NCBI RefSeq assembly: GCF_000559025.1
Contig: NZ_JAAN01000043.1
Location: forward strand, 1-64,000
Reading direction: 5' to 3'
Source: Luteimonas huabeiensis HB2
GTDB lineage: Bacteria > Pseudomonadota > Gammaproteobacteria > Xanthomonadales > Xanthomonadaceae
DNA length: 64,000 nt
How positions within the stretch are numbered: the first letter of the stretch is position 1; every line of letters begins with the position of its first letter. Under the pieces are notes generated by a model. It did not search any database and was not told where the DNA came from. It saw only the letters and a program-made list of their open reading frames with translations. A program made the translations under genes and the position numbers. Below, piece by piece: positions 26,359-34,114 of the stretch.

Positions 26359-28410
26359 TCAGGCGTTGATCTGCCCGGCCTGCACGATCCGCAGATCGGG
26401 CGCCAGTTCCTGGTAGGACAGCACCGGCAGCTCGAAGAAATCGACCTCCATCAGCTTGCGCAGGTGGCGGCGCACGTCCAGCGAGCACAGCAGCACCGGG
26501 CGCACGCCCGGCGCCTGCCGGCCCAGGTGGGCGCGCACTTCGGCGCCCAGGCGCGCGGCCAGCTCCGGCGAGATCGCCAGCTGGCTGGCGCCGCCGGCCA
26601 CGCGCACCGATTGCCGCAGCTTGTCCTCCAGCTCGGGATGGATCAGCAGCACGTGCAGCGTGCGCTCGGCATCGGCGTAGCGGTCGGCGATCTCGCGCTT
26701 GAGCGCCACGCGCACGTATTCGGTCAGCAGCACCACGTCCTTCTCGCGGCCGCCGACGTCGGTGATCGCCTCGAAGGCGTCGCGCAGGTTGCGGATCGGC
26801 ACGCCTTCCTCGGCCAGCCGGCGCAGCACGTCGGCCACGCGCTGCGGCGCGACCACGCGCAGCATCTCCTTGACCAGGTCCGGGTAGTCGCGCTGCATCT
26901 TGCCGAACAGGTTGGAGGTCTCCTGGATGCCCAGGAAGCCGCCCAGCCGGCGCTGCAGCGCGCCGCGGGCATGATCGGCCAGCACGTCCAGCGGCGCGCG
27001 CGCGGTCTCGTCGGCCTCCTGGGTCCACTCGCCCGACAGCGCCGGGAAGAAGCCGGGCAGCCGCGCCGAGGCGTCGGCGCCGGGGCGCGCCGGCCGCAGC
27101 CGTGCATCGGCCGGCAGGCGGCCGGAGGCCAGCCGCGCGCCGTAAGCGCTCAGGCGGTACTCGCCTTCCTCCAGCGCGGGGTTGATGCGCAGCTTCGGCG
27201 ACGGCACCGGCACGCCGTACTCCTCGCGCAGGCGCTGGGCGACCTCGCCGATGCGCGCGCGCACCGCCTCCTGCCCGTAGCGCTCGGCCAGCGACGGCGC
27301 GACCTCGATCTGCAACGGCGGCGGCGGCGCCAGTTCCTCGCCGTCGGCCGGCGCCAGGCTGGCGGCGATCTCGTCGTCGGACACGCGGAACAGCCGGCGC
27401 AGGTGCTCGAAGTCGTAGCGGTAGCGCCACGCGCTCATGCCCAGCAGCGCCAGGCCCAGCACCAGGAACACGCCCATGGGGAAGCCCGGCACCAGCATCA
27501 TCAGCAGCGCCAGGCAGCCGGTGATCAGCAGCACGCGCGGCTGCCCGGAGACCTGGCGGGTGATCGCGTCGCCGAGGTGGCGGTCCTCGATCTCGCCGGT
27601 GGTGCGGGTGACCACCAGGCCGGCGGCGATGGTGCCGAGGATGGCCGGGATCTGCGAGACCAGGCCGTCGCCGATGGTCAGGATCGAGTAGGTGCGGGTC
27701 GCGTCGGCCAGCGGCATGCCGCGCTGCAGGACGCCGATGGCCAGGCCGCCGAGCAGGTTGATCAGGATGATGACGATGCCGGCGATGGCGTCGCCCTTGA
27801 CGAACTTCATCGCGCCGTCGAGCGAGCCGTGCAGCTGGCTTTCGGTCTCCAGCAGGCGGCGCTTGCGGCGCGCCTCGTCCTTGTCGATGAGGCCCGCGCG
27901 CAGGTCCGAGTCGATCGACAGCTGCTTGCCGGGCATGGCGTCGAGGGTGAAGCGCGCGGCCACCTCGGCCACGCGCTCGGCGCCCTTGGCGATCACGATG
28001 AACTGCACGACGGTGATGATCAGAAACACCACCAGGCCGACCACCAGGTTGCCGCCGGCCACCAGGGTGCCGAAGGTCTCGACGATGTGGCCGCCCTCGG
28101 CGTGGAGCAGGATCGAGCGGGTGATCGCGATCGAGATCGCCAGCCGGAACAGCGTGGTCAGCAGCAGCACGCTGGGGAAGCTGGAGAACGCCACCGGGTT
28201 GGGGATGTAGATGCCCAGCAGCAGCAGGCCGAAGCCGATCGAGATGTTGACCGCGACCAGGCTGTCGATCAGCCACAGCGGCAGCGGCAGGATCATGACG
28301 GTGATGATCGTGACCGCCGCGAACGCCAGGACGACGTCGCTGTAGCTGAAGCTCCGCCGCTGCGCGGTGCCGGGCGGCGCGGCGAACAGGTTGGCGATTA
28401 GGGCGCGCAC
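26359..28410 (-). CDS. sctV: Type III secretion export gate protein SctV
   Basis: 683 aa from GTG 28410, chosen because gggag lies seven bases upstream; GTG 28416 is an alternative. The N-terminal half has eight or so membrane segments and the family signatures PLPLWLIDSLVAVNISIGFGLLLLGIY, FRLAISIAITRSILL and FVKGDAIAGIVI (each a separate stretch). The C-terminal cytoplasmic domain (from about residue 345) forms the nonameric ring that receives substrates; YGVPVPSPKLRINP and SNLFGKMQRDYPDLVKEML are typical. It is preceded by the FliO-like gene and followed by sctD. An AT-richer stretch at 28540-28600 upstream may hold a promoter, but I cannot assign hexamers. Confidence 0.95.
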   Translation of the reverse strand: MRALIANLFAAPPGTAQRRSFSYSDVVLAFAAVTIITVMILPLPLWLIDSLVAVNISIGFGLLLLGIYIPNPVAFSSFPSVLLLTTLFRLAISIAITRSILLHAEGGHIVETFGTLVAGGNLVVGLVVFLIITVVQFIVIAKGAERVAEVAARFTLDAMPGKQLSIDSDLRAGLIDKDEARRKRRLLETESQLHGSLDGAMKFVKGDAIAGIVIILINLLGGLAIGVLQRGMPLADATRTYSILTIGDGLVSQIPAILGTIAAGLVVTRTTGEIEDRHLGDAITRQVSGQPRVLLITGCLALLMMLVPGFPMGVFLVLGLALLGMSAWRYRYDFEHLRRLFRVSDDEIAASLAPADGEELAPPPPLQIEVAPSLAERYGQEAVRARIGEVAQRLREEYGVPVPSPKLRINPALEEGEYRLSAYGARLASGRLPADARLRPARPGADASARLPGFFPALSGEWTQEADETARAPLDVLADHARGALQRRLGGFLGIQETSNLFGKMQRDYPDLVKEMLRVVAPQRVADVLRRLAEEGVPIRNLRDAFEAITDVGGREKDVVLLTEYVRVALKREIADRYADAERTLHVLLIHPELEDKLRQSVRVAGGASQLAISPELAARLGAEVRAHLGRQAPGVRPVLLCSLDVRRHLRKLMEVDFFELPVLSYQELAPDLRIVQAGQINA

Positions 28411-28646
28411 GCGCACGCTCCCGCCGGGACCGAACGCCGGGCTGCGCACCGCTGGATGCGCCTCGTCCCGACCGCCTGGTCCCCCGCCCCTGTCCGCTTG
28501 CCGACTTCCGGATGCCGCATCGCCCCTGCCCTCGTGCGTCACTTTTTGCCGAGTTACGATAGCCCGCGCAAGTGAGCAGTAGGTAAAAAACGTGTTGCAG
28601 GCCGATGAGCGGCGCGCGTGCGGCGTGTTATGTGACCGGATTCACA

Positions 28647-29102
28647 CTAACGCGTGCCAGGCCCTTGCGGTCGGCGCATCAGGTCGAGGAAGGTCCGCCT
28701 GGCGGCCGGGTCCGGCGCGGCGGCCGGCTGGCCGGGAGGCGGGGCGATGTCCTCGGCGTCGAGCTCGGCGATCAGTCCGACCGACTGCGCGCCGACGCCG
28801 ATCGCCAGGACCCGTCCGGACCGGGCGCGCACCAGCACCACGCGCTCGCGCGGCCCGACCGGCAGGATCTGCACCACCGACAGCGGCGCGTCCTGGCCGG
28901 TGAAGCCGTAGCGCCGCCGGATGTGGCGTAACGCCAGCAAAAGGGCAACGATGATAAAAGCCAGCGGCACCAGGATCGCCAGCAACTCGCCCCAGAACGT
29001 CGGCGATGCGGTGGGCGGTGCGGCCGCCGCGCGCGCCGCGCAGGGGGCGACCACGCAGAGGCAGGCGAGAATGCACGGAAGGGAACGGGTCGGATGGCGC
29101 AT
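28647..29102 (-). CDS. FliO/MopB-family protein in an injectisome cluster
   Basis: 151-aa protein. It has a signal-like N-terminus (CILACLCVVAPCAARA), one membrane segment (LLAILVPLAFIIVALLLALRHI, about 43-64) and a short basic loop. Then comes a cytoplasmic domain with the FliO pattern: LSVVQILPVGPRERVVLVRARSGRVLAIGVGAQ, read as consecutive short strands. A Pro/Ala tail ends the protein. FliO assists assembly of the FliP ring in flagella and is not a standard injectisome component. No other flagellar gene is present in the window, so this copy appears to serve the injectisome. It is the first gene of the minus-strand arm, divergent from the histidine kinase gene. Confidence 0.82.
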   Translation of the reverse strand: MRHPTRSLPCILACLCVVAPCAARAAAAPPTASPTFWGELLAILVPLAFIIVALLLALRHIRRRYGFTGQDAPLSVVQILPVGPRERVVLVRARSGRVLAIGVGAQSVGLIAELDAEDIAPPPGQPAAAPDPAARRTFLDLMRRPQGPGTR

Positions 29103-29251
29103 CTGAGATCGGGATCGGAGGCGGGGGACGCAACGTCGGCAGCGGGCCGGCGCGCGGCCGCGCGCGGCCGCTGCAGGTTACCCCAAGCCGCTCCTCCTCC
29201 CATGCGCGCCTGGCGCGCGGCGCGGCGCCCCGCCGCGGGCGGGCGCGGCCG
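29103..29251. promoter_or_regulatory. Divergent control region between the two type III operons
   Basis: This 149-bp spacer separates the fliO-like gene (minus) from the histidine kinase gene (plus) and is the only shared upstream region of both long arms of the cluster. It is very GC rich and repetitive (runs of gcgcgc). I see no clear sigma-70 or sigma-54 element and no obvious inverted repeat typical of a regulator site. Confidence 0.4.
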
Positions 29252-30340
29252 GTGAGCGCGACGCGCGCGCCCGGCGCCCGCGAACCCGCCGCCCCCGCGG
29301 CGGCGCTGGCCGAGCTGCTGGCGGCGCTGCCGTTCGCCTGCGCCGCCTACGCGCGCGACAGCGGCCGCCTGATCGCGGCCAACGCGGCGTTCGAGGCCGA
29401 GTTCGGGCAACTGGAGGGCCATCGCCAGCGCGAGCGCCTGCTCGAGGCGCTGCACGGCTGCGGCGCGAACGTCGAGACCGGCGGCGAGGTCCGCGCCCCG
29501 CACAACGGGCGCTGGTACGCGCTGTACTGGCGCGATGCCGGGCAGGCGGCGGGCGTGGGCGCGCTGCTGCTGACCGCGGTCGACATCTCCGAGCGCATCG
29601 AGATCCTCGATTCGCACAAGAGCCGGCAGGACAAGCTGCTGTTCACCTCGCGGCTGATGTCGGTGGGCGAGATGGCCGCCACCCTGGCGCACGAGCTCAA
29701 CCAGCCGCTGGCGGCGATCGTGAACTACCTCAACGGCAGCCTGCGGCTGGTGCAGCAGTCCGGCGGGCCGGCGCAGGTGGAGCGCGCGCTGCTGGCCGCG
29801 CGCACCCAGGCCGAGCACGCCAGCGCGGTGATCGCGCGGGTGCGCGAATTCGTGCGCGCGCGCGAGCCCCGCCGCGACGCCCAGCAGCTGGCGCAGATCG
29901 CCGACACCGTGCTCGAGCTGCTGCGCCTGGAGGCCGAGCGCCAGCAGTTGCGCATCGAGGTCGATCTCGGCCCCTCGCTGCCGGCCGCCTACGCCGACCG
30001 GGTGATGGTCGAGCAGGTGCTGCTGAACCTGGTGAAGAACGCGATCGAGGCCATGCGCGAGGTGCCGGCGGACCGTCGCGCGCTGCGCATCGAGGCCCGG
30101 GTGAACCTGGACGGCGAGATCGAACTGCGCGTGCTCGACCGCGGCAAGGGCCTGTCGCCGGCCGAGAGCGAGCAGCTGTTCTCGCCGTTCTTCACCACCA
30201 AGACCGACGGGCTGGGCATCGGCCTGGCGATCTGCCGGTCGATCATCGAGTATCACGAGGGGCGGCTGTTCTTCGAGCCGCGCGAAGGCGGCGGCAGCGT
30301 GTTCGGCTTCACCCTGCCGCCGGCGGAAGGGAGGACGTGA
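29252..30340 (+). CDS. Sensor histidine kinase (PAS plus HisKA/HATPase), soluble
   Basis: 362 aa from GTG 29252. Residues 20-115 look like a PAS-type sensor (FACAAYARDSGRLIAANAAFEAEF, LLLTAVDISERIEI). The HisKA helix has the phosphoacceptor in ATLAHELNQPLAAIVNY (His147). The ATP-binding domain shows NLVKNAIEAM, LDRGKGL and GLGIGLAICRSI. There is no membrane segment, so it senses a cytoplasmic signal, as FixL-type kinases do. Its stop overlaps the start of the response-regulator gene (TGATG at 30338-30342). The placement as first gene of the sctQRST operon suggests it controls secretion. Confidence 0.9.
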   Translation: MSATRAPGAREPAAPAAALAELLAALPFACAAYARDSGRLIAANAAFEAEFGQLEGHRQRERLLEALHGCGANVETGGEVRAPHNGRWYALYWRDAGQAAGVGALLLTAVDISERIEILDSHKSRQDKLLFTSRLMSVGEMAATLAHELNQPLAAIVNYLNGSLRLVQQSGGPAQVERALLAARTQAEHASAVIARVREFVRAREPRRDAQQLAQIADTVLELLRLEAERQQLRIEVDLGPSLPAAYADRVMVEQVLLNLVKNAIEAMREVPADRRALRIEARVNLDGEIELRVLDRGKGLSPAESEQLFSPFFTTKTDGLGIGLAICRSIIEYHEGRLFFEPREGGGSVFGFTLPPAEGRT

Positions 30341-30939
30341 TGGGCCAGACGCAGACGCAGGTGTTCCTGGTCGACGACAACGACGGCTTCCGCGATTCCA
30401 CCGCGTGGCTGCTGGAGACCGCCGGCTTCGACGTGCGCGCCTACGCCTCGGCGCCGGCCTTTCTCGCCGACTGGCCGGCGCGGCGGCGCGGCGACGCCGA
30501 ATGCGTGGTCTCGGACATCCGCATGCCGCAGATGAGCGGGCTGCAGTTGCAGGAGGAACTGCGCCGCCAGGGCTGCAAGGTGCCGCTGGTGTTCGTCACC
30601 GCGCACGGCGACGTGCCGCTGGCGGTGGAGGCGATGCGCAAGGGCGCCTCGAACTTCCTGGAGAAGCCGTTCGGCGACGAGGCCCTGATCGAGGCCATCC
30701 GCCATGCGGTGGCCGCCGCCCGCCAGCAGGGCGGGGGCGACAACGCGGCGCTGGCCCGGCTCAGCCCGCGCGAACGGCAGGTGCTGGAGCTGGTGGTGGC
30801 CAGCAAGCCGAACAAGATCATCGCCGACATCCTCGGCATCAGCATCAAGACCGTCGAGCTGCACCGCGCCAACATGATGGCCAAGCTCGGCGTTCGCTCC
30901 CTCCCCGAACTGATGAAGGTGGCGCTCGGGCATGGCTGA
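30340..30939 (+). CDS. Response regulator, FixJ/NarL type with LuxR-like DNA-binding domain
   Basis: 199 aa from ATG 30340 (GTG 30337 would add one residue); ggaaggga gives a good ribosome site. The receiver domain has the acidic pocket VDDND (Asp12-13), the phosphoacceptor in VVSDIRMPQMSG (Asp59), FVTAHGD and the conserved lysine in LEKPF. The C-terminal HTH is LuxR/FixJ-like: LSPRERQVLELVVASKPNKIIADIL then GISIKTVELHRANMMAKLG. It is coupled to the kinase upstream and overlaps the start of sctQ by eight bases, so it is made with the secretion apparatus. Likely target: the type III promoters themselves (inference). Confidence 0.93.
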   Translation: MGQTQTQVFLVDDNDGFRDSTAWLLETAGFDVRAYASAPAFLADWPARRRGDAECVVSDIRMPQMSGLQLQEELRRQGCKVPLVFVTAHGDVPLAVEAMRKGASNFLEKPFGDEALIEAIRHAVAAARQQGGGDNAALARLSPRERQVLELVVASKPNKIIADILGISIKTVELHRANMMAKLGVRSLPELMKVALGHG

Positions 30940-32005
30940 CACGATCACCGCCGCACCGCGCGCAGCGGCCGCATCGCTGCGCGGGCGCCTGCCCGAGATC
31001 CCGCCCGCCGGGCTGCAGCACCTGCGCGAGTTCTTCCAGCGCCCGCAGCACTGGCTGCTGCAGGACAACGGCCTGCTGCGCTTCGGGCCCGGCGCCCCGG
31101 CCGCGGCCGCGGAGACCTTCGAGCTCGACGCCGAAGGCACCCGCCTGGGCCTGCGCCTGCAGGCCCCGCCGGCGCGCGACGACGCCCCGCACTGGAGCGA
31201 CTACAGCGGACGCGCGCGGGTGCTGGCCTGGAGCCTGGCCCACGAGTCCTGGCTGATGCGGCTGAGCGAGACCTTCGGCGTCGCGCTCACGCCGTTGCCC
31301 GACGCGACGCCGGACGAGGCCGGCGCGGACCAGGTCTGGCTCGACTTCCTGATCGAGGACGACGACGCCGAAGCCAGGGTGCCCGGCGCGGCGCTGGCGC
31401 AGGGCAGCCTGCGCGCGCCGCTGTCCTGGCTGCCGCGGCTGCTGGCGCAGGCCGCGCCGCCCTACGCCGACGATCCGCCCGCGCCGCTGGGCCGCTGGGC
31501 CGAACTGCCCGTGCGCCTGCGCCTGACGCTGTCGGTGCCGCCGCTGCCGGCCGGCGACTGGGACGCGCTGCGGCCGGGCGACGTGATCCTGATCGGCCGC
31601 CGCAGCGCCCCGCCGCCGGTGCAGGCGCACGGCGCCGGCCTGGCCTGGCCGCTGGCCGCCACTGCCCAGGGCTGGCGCGTGCAGGGCCCGGCACATCCCC
31701 TTCCCCGTTTCGAAGAGACCGCGAGCATGAGCGAACAGGACACGCCACCCGACAACGCCGCCGCCGCGACGGAGGCCGACGCTGCGGGGCCGCGCGCGCT
31801 GCCGGTGCGGCTGAGCTTCGAGATCGGCGCGATCGACCTGCGGGTCGGCGAACTGGCCGAACTGCAACCGGGCTACGTGTTCGCGCTGCCGGCGCGGCTG
31901 GAAGGCGCCAACGTCGTGCTGCGCGCCAACGGCGAGGCGGTGGGACAGGGCGAACTGGTGGCCGTGGGCGACACCCTCGGCGTGCGGCTGATCGCCTGGA
32001 ACTGA
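30932..32005 (+). CDS. sctQ: Type III secretion C-ring protein SctQ
   Basis: 357-aa cytoplasmic sorting-platform protein. The N-terminal 250 residues are diverged and typical of SctQ (FQRPQHWLLQDNGLLRF, WLPRLLAQAAPPY). An SPOA domain is at about 200-240 (LPVRLRLTLSVPPLP, LRPGDVILIGRR) and the C-terminal SPOA domain at about 290-357 (LPVRLSFEIGAIDLRVGEL, GDTLGVRLIAWN). An in-frame ATG at residue 266 (31727) may produce a separate C-terminal fragment. Its start overlaps the response-regulator gene by eight bases; sctR starts 14 bp after its stop. Confidence 0.9.
   Translation: MADTITAAPRAAAASLRGRLPEIPPAGLQHLREFFQRPQHWLLQDNGLLRFGPGAPAAAAETFELDAEGTRLGLRLQAPPARDDAPHWSDYSGRARVLAWSLAHESWLMRLSETFGVALTPLPDATPDEAGADQVWLDFLIEDDDAEARVPGAALAQGSLRAPLSWLPRLLAQAAPPYADDPPAPLGRWAELPVRLRLTLSVPPLPAGDWDALRPGDVILIGRRSAPPPVQAHGAGLAWPLAATAQGWRVQGPAHPLPRFEETASMSEQDTPPDNAAAATEADAAGPRALPVRLSFEIGAIDLRVGELAELQPGYVFALPARLEGANVVLRANGEAVGQGELVAVGDTLGVRLIAWN
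31727..32005 (+). other. Possible internal translation start giving an SctQ C-terminal fragment (92 aa)
   Basis: ATG 31727 follows the purine-rich gaagag about ten bases upstream. It opens in frame just before the C-terminal SPOA domain with MSEQDTPPDN, a short disordered linker. In Yersinia YscQ and Salmonella SsaQ/SpaO, an internal start yields a small SctQ-C that is part of the cytoplasmic complex; the position here is equivalent. Not proven by sequence alone. Confidence 0.55.
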
Positions 32006-32019
32006 GCGGGACCGCCGCG

Positions 32020-33018
32020 ATGGACTTCAACAACTACTCCCCGGCGCTGGTCCTGCTGATCGTGGTGTCGCTGGCGCTGGCGCCGTTCGTCGCGGTGATG
32101 GTGACCTCCTTCACCAAGATCGTGGTGGTGCTCAGCCTGCTGCGCAACGCGCTCGGGCTGCAGCAGGTGCCGCCGAACGTGGTCATCAACGGCCTGGCCA
32201 TCGTGCTGTCGATCTACGTGATGTACCCGGTGATCCTGGACACCAACGCCGCGATCAGCGCGCGCCTGGCCGGGCAGCCGATGCCGGCATCGGTACAGGC
32301 GCAGGTGGATGCGCGCGAAGCGGCGGAACGGGCGCGACGGGCGGCGCGGGCGCAGCCGCCGGCCGCCGCCGCGGCCTCGCCCGCGGCGACGACCGACGCG
32401 CCGTCGTCCAGCCCCGCCGCCGCCGACGCGCTGCAGGCCGAGGCCGAACGCACCGCCGCGGCCGGGACCGCGCCGGCGCCGGCGCCGCAGCGCGGCGAGC
32501 GCTTCCAGGGCGTCACCGGGGGCGTGATCGGCGCGACCGAGGATCCGCAGGTGCCCGCCGACGGGCGCTGGGTCAGCGCCAGCCCGCCGCCGCCGCCCGC
32601 TCCGCTGGTGCCCGAGGGCAGCGACCTTTCGCGCCTGCTGTCGATGGTCGAGGCCGGCAAGGAGCCGCTGCGCACCTTCCTGATCGAGCACGCGCACGAC
32701 GCCGAGCGCGCGTTCTTCCTGCGCAGCGCGCAGATGCTGCTGCCGCCGGAGCGCCGCGCCGACCTCAGCGTGGACGACTTCATCGTGGTGATCCCGGCCT
32801 TCACCGTCAGCGAGCTGACCGCGGCGTTCCAGATCGGCTTCCTGATCTTCCTGCCGTTCCTGATCATCGACCTGGTGGTGGCCAACATCCTGCTGGCGCT
32901 GGGCATGATGATGATGTCGCCGACCACCGTGTCGCTGCCGTTCAAGCTGCTGCTGTTCGTGCTGGTGGACGGCTGGGCCAAGCTGGTCCACGGCCTGGTG
33001 CTGACCTACGCCGGATGA
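32020..33018 (+). CDS. sctR: Type III export gate protein SctR with a large low-complexity insertion
   Basis: 332 aa against a usual 215-220. Residues 1-78 are normal SctR/FliP (FVAVMVTSFTKIVVVLSLLRNALG, QQVPPNVVINGLAIVLSIYVMYP). Residues 201-332 are also normal (ELTAAFQIGFLIFLPFLIIDLVVANILLALGMMM, read in parts, and SLPFKLLLFVLVDGW). Between them, about 80-200, lies an insertion of roughly 115 residues. It is rich in Ala, Pro, Ser and Glu and ends in SPPPPPAP. The frame is continuous and codon use unchanged, so this is not a frameshift. The insertion falls in the loop that precedes the amphipathic periplasm-proximal region. It is followed by sctS 10 bp downstream. Confidence 0.93.
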   Translation: MDFNNYSPALVLLIVVSLALAPFVAVMVTSFTKIVVVLSLLRNALGLQQVPPNVVINGLAIVLSIYVMYPVILDTNAAISARLAGQPMPASVQAQVDAREAAERARRAARAQPPAAAAASPAATTDAPSSSPAAADALQAEAERTAAAGTAPAPAPQRGERFQGVTGGVIGATEDPQVPADGRWVSASPPPPPAPLVPEGSDLSRLLSMVEAGKEPLRTFLIEHAHDAERAFFLRSAQMLLPPERRADLSVDDFIVVIPAFTVSELTAAFQIGFLIFLPFLIIDLVVANILLALGMMMMSPTTVSLPFKLLLFVLVDGWAKLVHGLVLTYAG

Positions 33019-33028
33019 GCGCGCGGCC

Positions 33029-33298
33029 ATGAACGAAGTCCTCGAGCTGACCCGCCAGGCCCTGGTGCTGGTGCTGATGCTGTCCGGCCCGCCGATCGCC
33101 GCGGCCGCCATCGTCGGACTGGTGGTGGCGTTCCTGCAGGCGGCCACCCAGCTGCAGGAGCAGACCTTCGCCTACGCGCTGAAGTTCGTCGCCATCGTGC
33201 TGGCGCTGTTCGTGACCGGGGCGATGATCGGCGGCACGCTCTACAACTACACCGATTACATCTTCGTCAACTTCCCCGGCCTGTCGAGGCGAGGCTGA
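33029..33298 (+). CDS. sctS: Type III export gate protein SctS
   Basis: 89-aa inner-membrane protein of normal length with two hydrophobic helices (LVLVLMLSGPPIAAAAIVGLVVAFL and FVAIVLALFVTGAMIGGTL, the first in two parts). The polar family stretch QAATQLQEQTFAYALKF lies between them. SctS forms the lower part of the SctR5-SctS4-SctT export gate. Its stop overlaps sctT's start as TGATG (33296-33300). Confidence 0.95.
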   Translation: MNEVLELTRQALVLVLMLSGPPIAAAAIVGLVVAFLQAATQLQEQTFAYALKFVAIVLALFVTGAMIGGTLYNYTDYIFVNFPGLSRRG

Positions 33299-34086
33299 TG
33301 CTGCCGTTCGCGTCCCTGGGCGATGCGATGCTGGCGCTGGGCCTGACCCTGCCGCGCATCATCGGCGCGTTCATGATGCTGCCGCTGATCACCTCGTCGA
33401 ACATGCCGGCGATGGTGCGCAACAGCTTCCTGGTCAGCCTGGCCATCGTCGCCCTGCCGGTGGCGATGGCGGCCTCGCCGGCGGTGTCGATGAGCACGCT
33501 GCAATGGCCGATGATGGTGCTCAAGGAGCTGTTCGTCGGCGTGGCGATCGGCTTCTGCTTCGGCATCGTGTTCTGGGCGATCTCCGCCGCCGGCAGCGTC
33601 ATCGACACCCAGGTCGGCATGAGCATGGCGCAGATCTTCGATCCCATCCAGGGCCACCAGACCACGCTGCACGGCGAGTTCCTGTCCGAGTTCGCGGCCT
33701 GGGTGTTCATGGCCAGCGGCGCCTTCCTGATCTTCCTCGGGCTGCTGATGCAAAGCTACGCGCTGTGGCCGCCGACCTCGTTCTTCCCCAACCTGGCCAT
33801 GACCGGCATGAACCTGTTCGTCGGCCACTTCAGCTTCCTGATGACCACGGTGCTGGTGCTGGCGGCGCCGGCGATGGTGATCCTGCTGGTGATCGACATG
33901 TCCTTCGGCCTGGTCAACCGCTACGCGCCGCAGCTCAACGTGTTCGCGCTGACGCTGCCGATCAAGGCGTGGCTGGCCACCGCCATCATCCTGATGATGC
34001 TCGGCGTCTTCATCGAGGTGCTGGTGCGGCGGCTGGGCGACAGCAGCGCGCTGGTGGACCTGCTCCACCGCATCTTCGCCCCGTAG
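33298..34086 (+). CDS. sctT: Type III export gate protein SctT
   Basis: 262-aa polytopic inner-membrane protein of normal size. Family features are LGLTLPRIIGAFMMLPLI, the GxxIGF-type stretch VGVAIGFCFGIVFWAI, DTQVGMSMAQIFDPIQG and LVIDMSFGLVNRYAPQLNVF. It caps the SctR/S/T helical export gate. Last gene of the plus-strand operon; it converges on sctU, whose stop is 28 bp away. Confidence 0.95.
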   Translation: MLPFASLGDAMLALGLTLPRIIGAFMMLPLITSSNMPAMVRNSFLVSLAIVALPVAMAASPAVSMSTLQWPMMVLKELFVGVAIGFCFGIVFWAISAAGSVIDTQVGMSMAQIFDPIQGHQTTLHGEFLSEFAAWVFMASGAFLIFLGLLMQSYALWPPTSFFPNLAMTGMNLFVGHFSFLMTTVLVLAAPAMVILLVIDMSFGLVNRYAPQLNVFALTLPIKAWLATAIILMMLGVFIEVLVRRLGDSSALVDLLHRIFAP

Positions 34087-34114
34087 CGCGGCGCACGCGC
34101 CCGCCGCGGCGCGC

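Noticed and set aside
25112-28276. A 1054-aa frame joining the sctV region to sctD
   Set aside because: Only the last 403 codons are SctD, which has its own ribosome site at 26323; the upstream part is a shadow frame of sctV.
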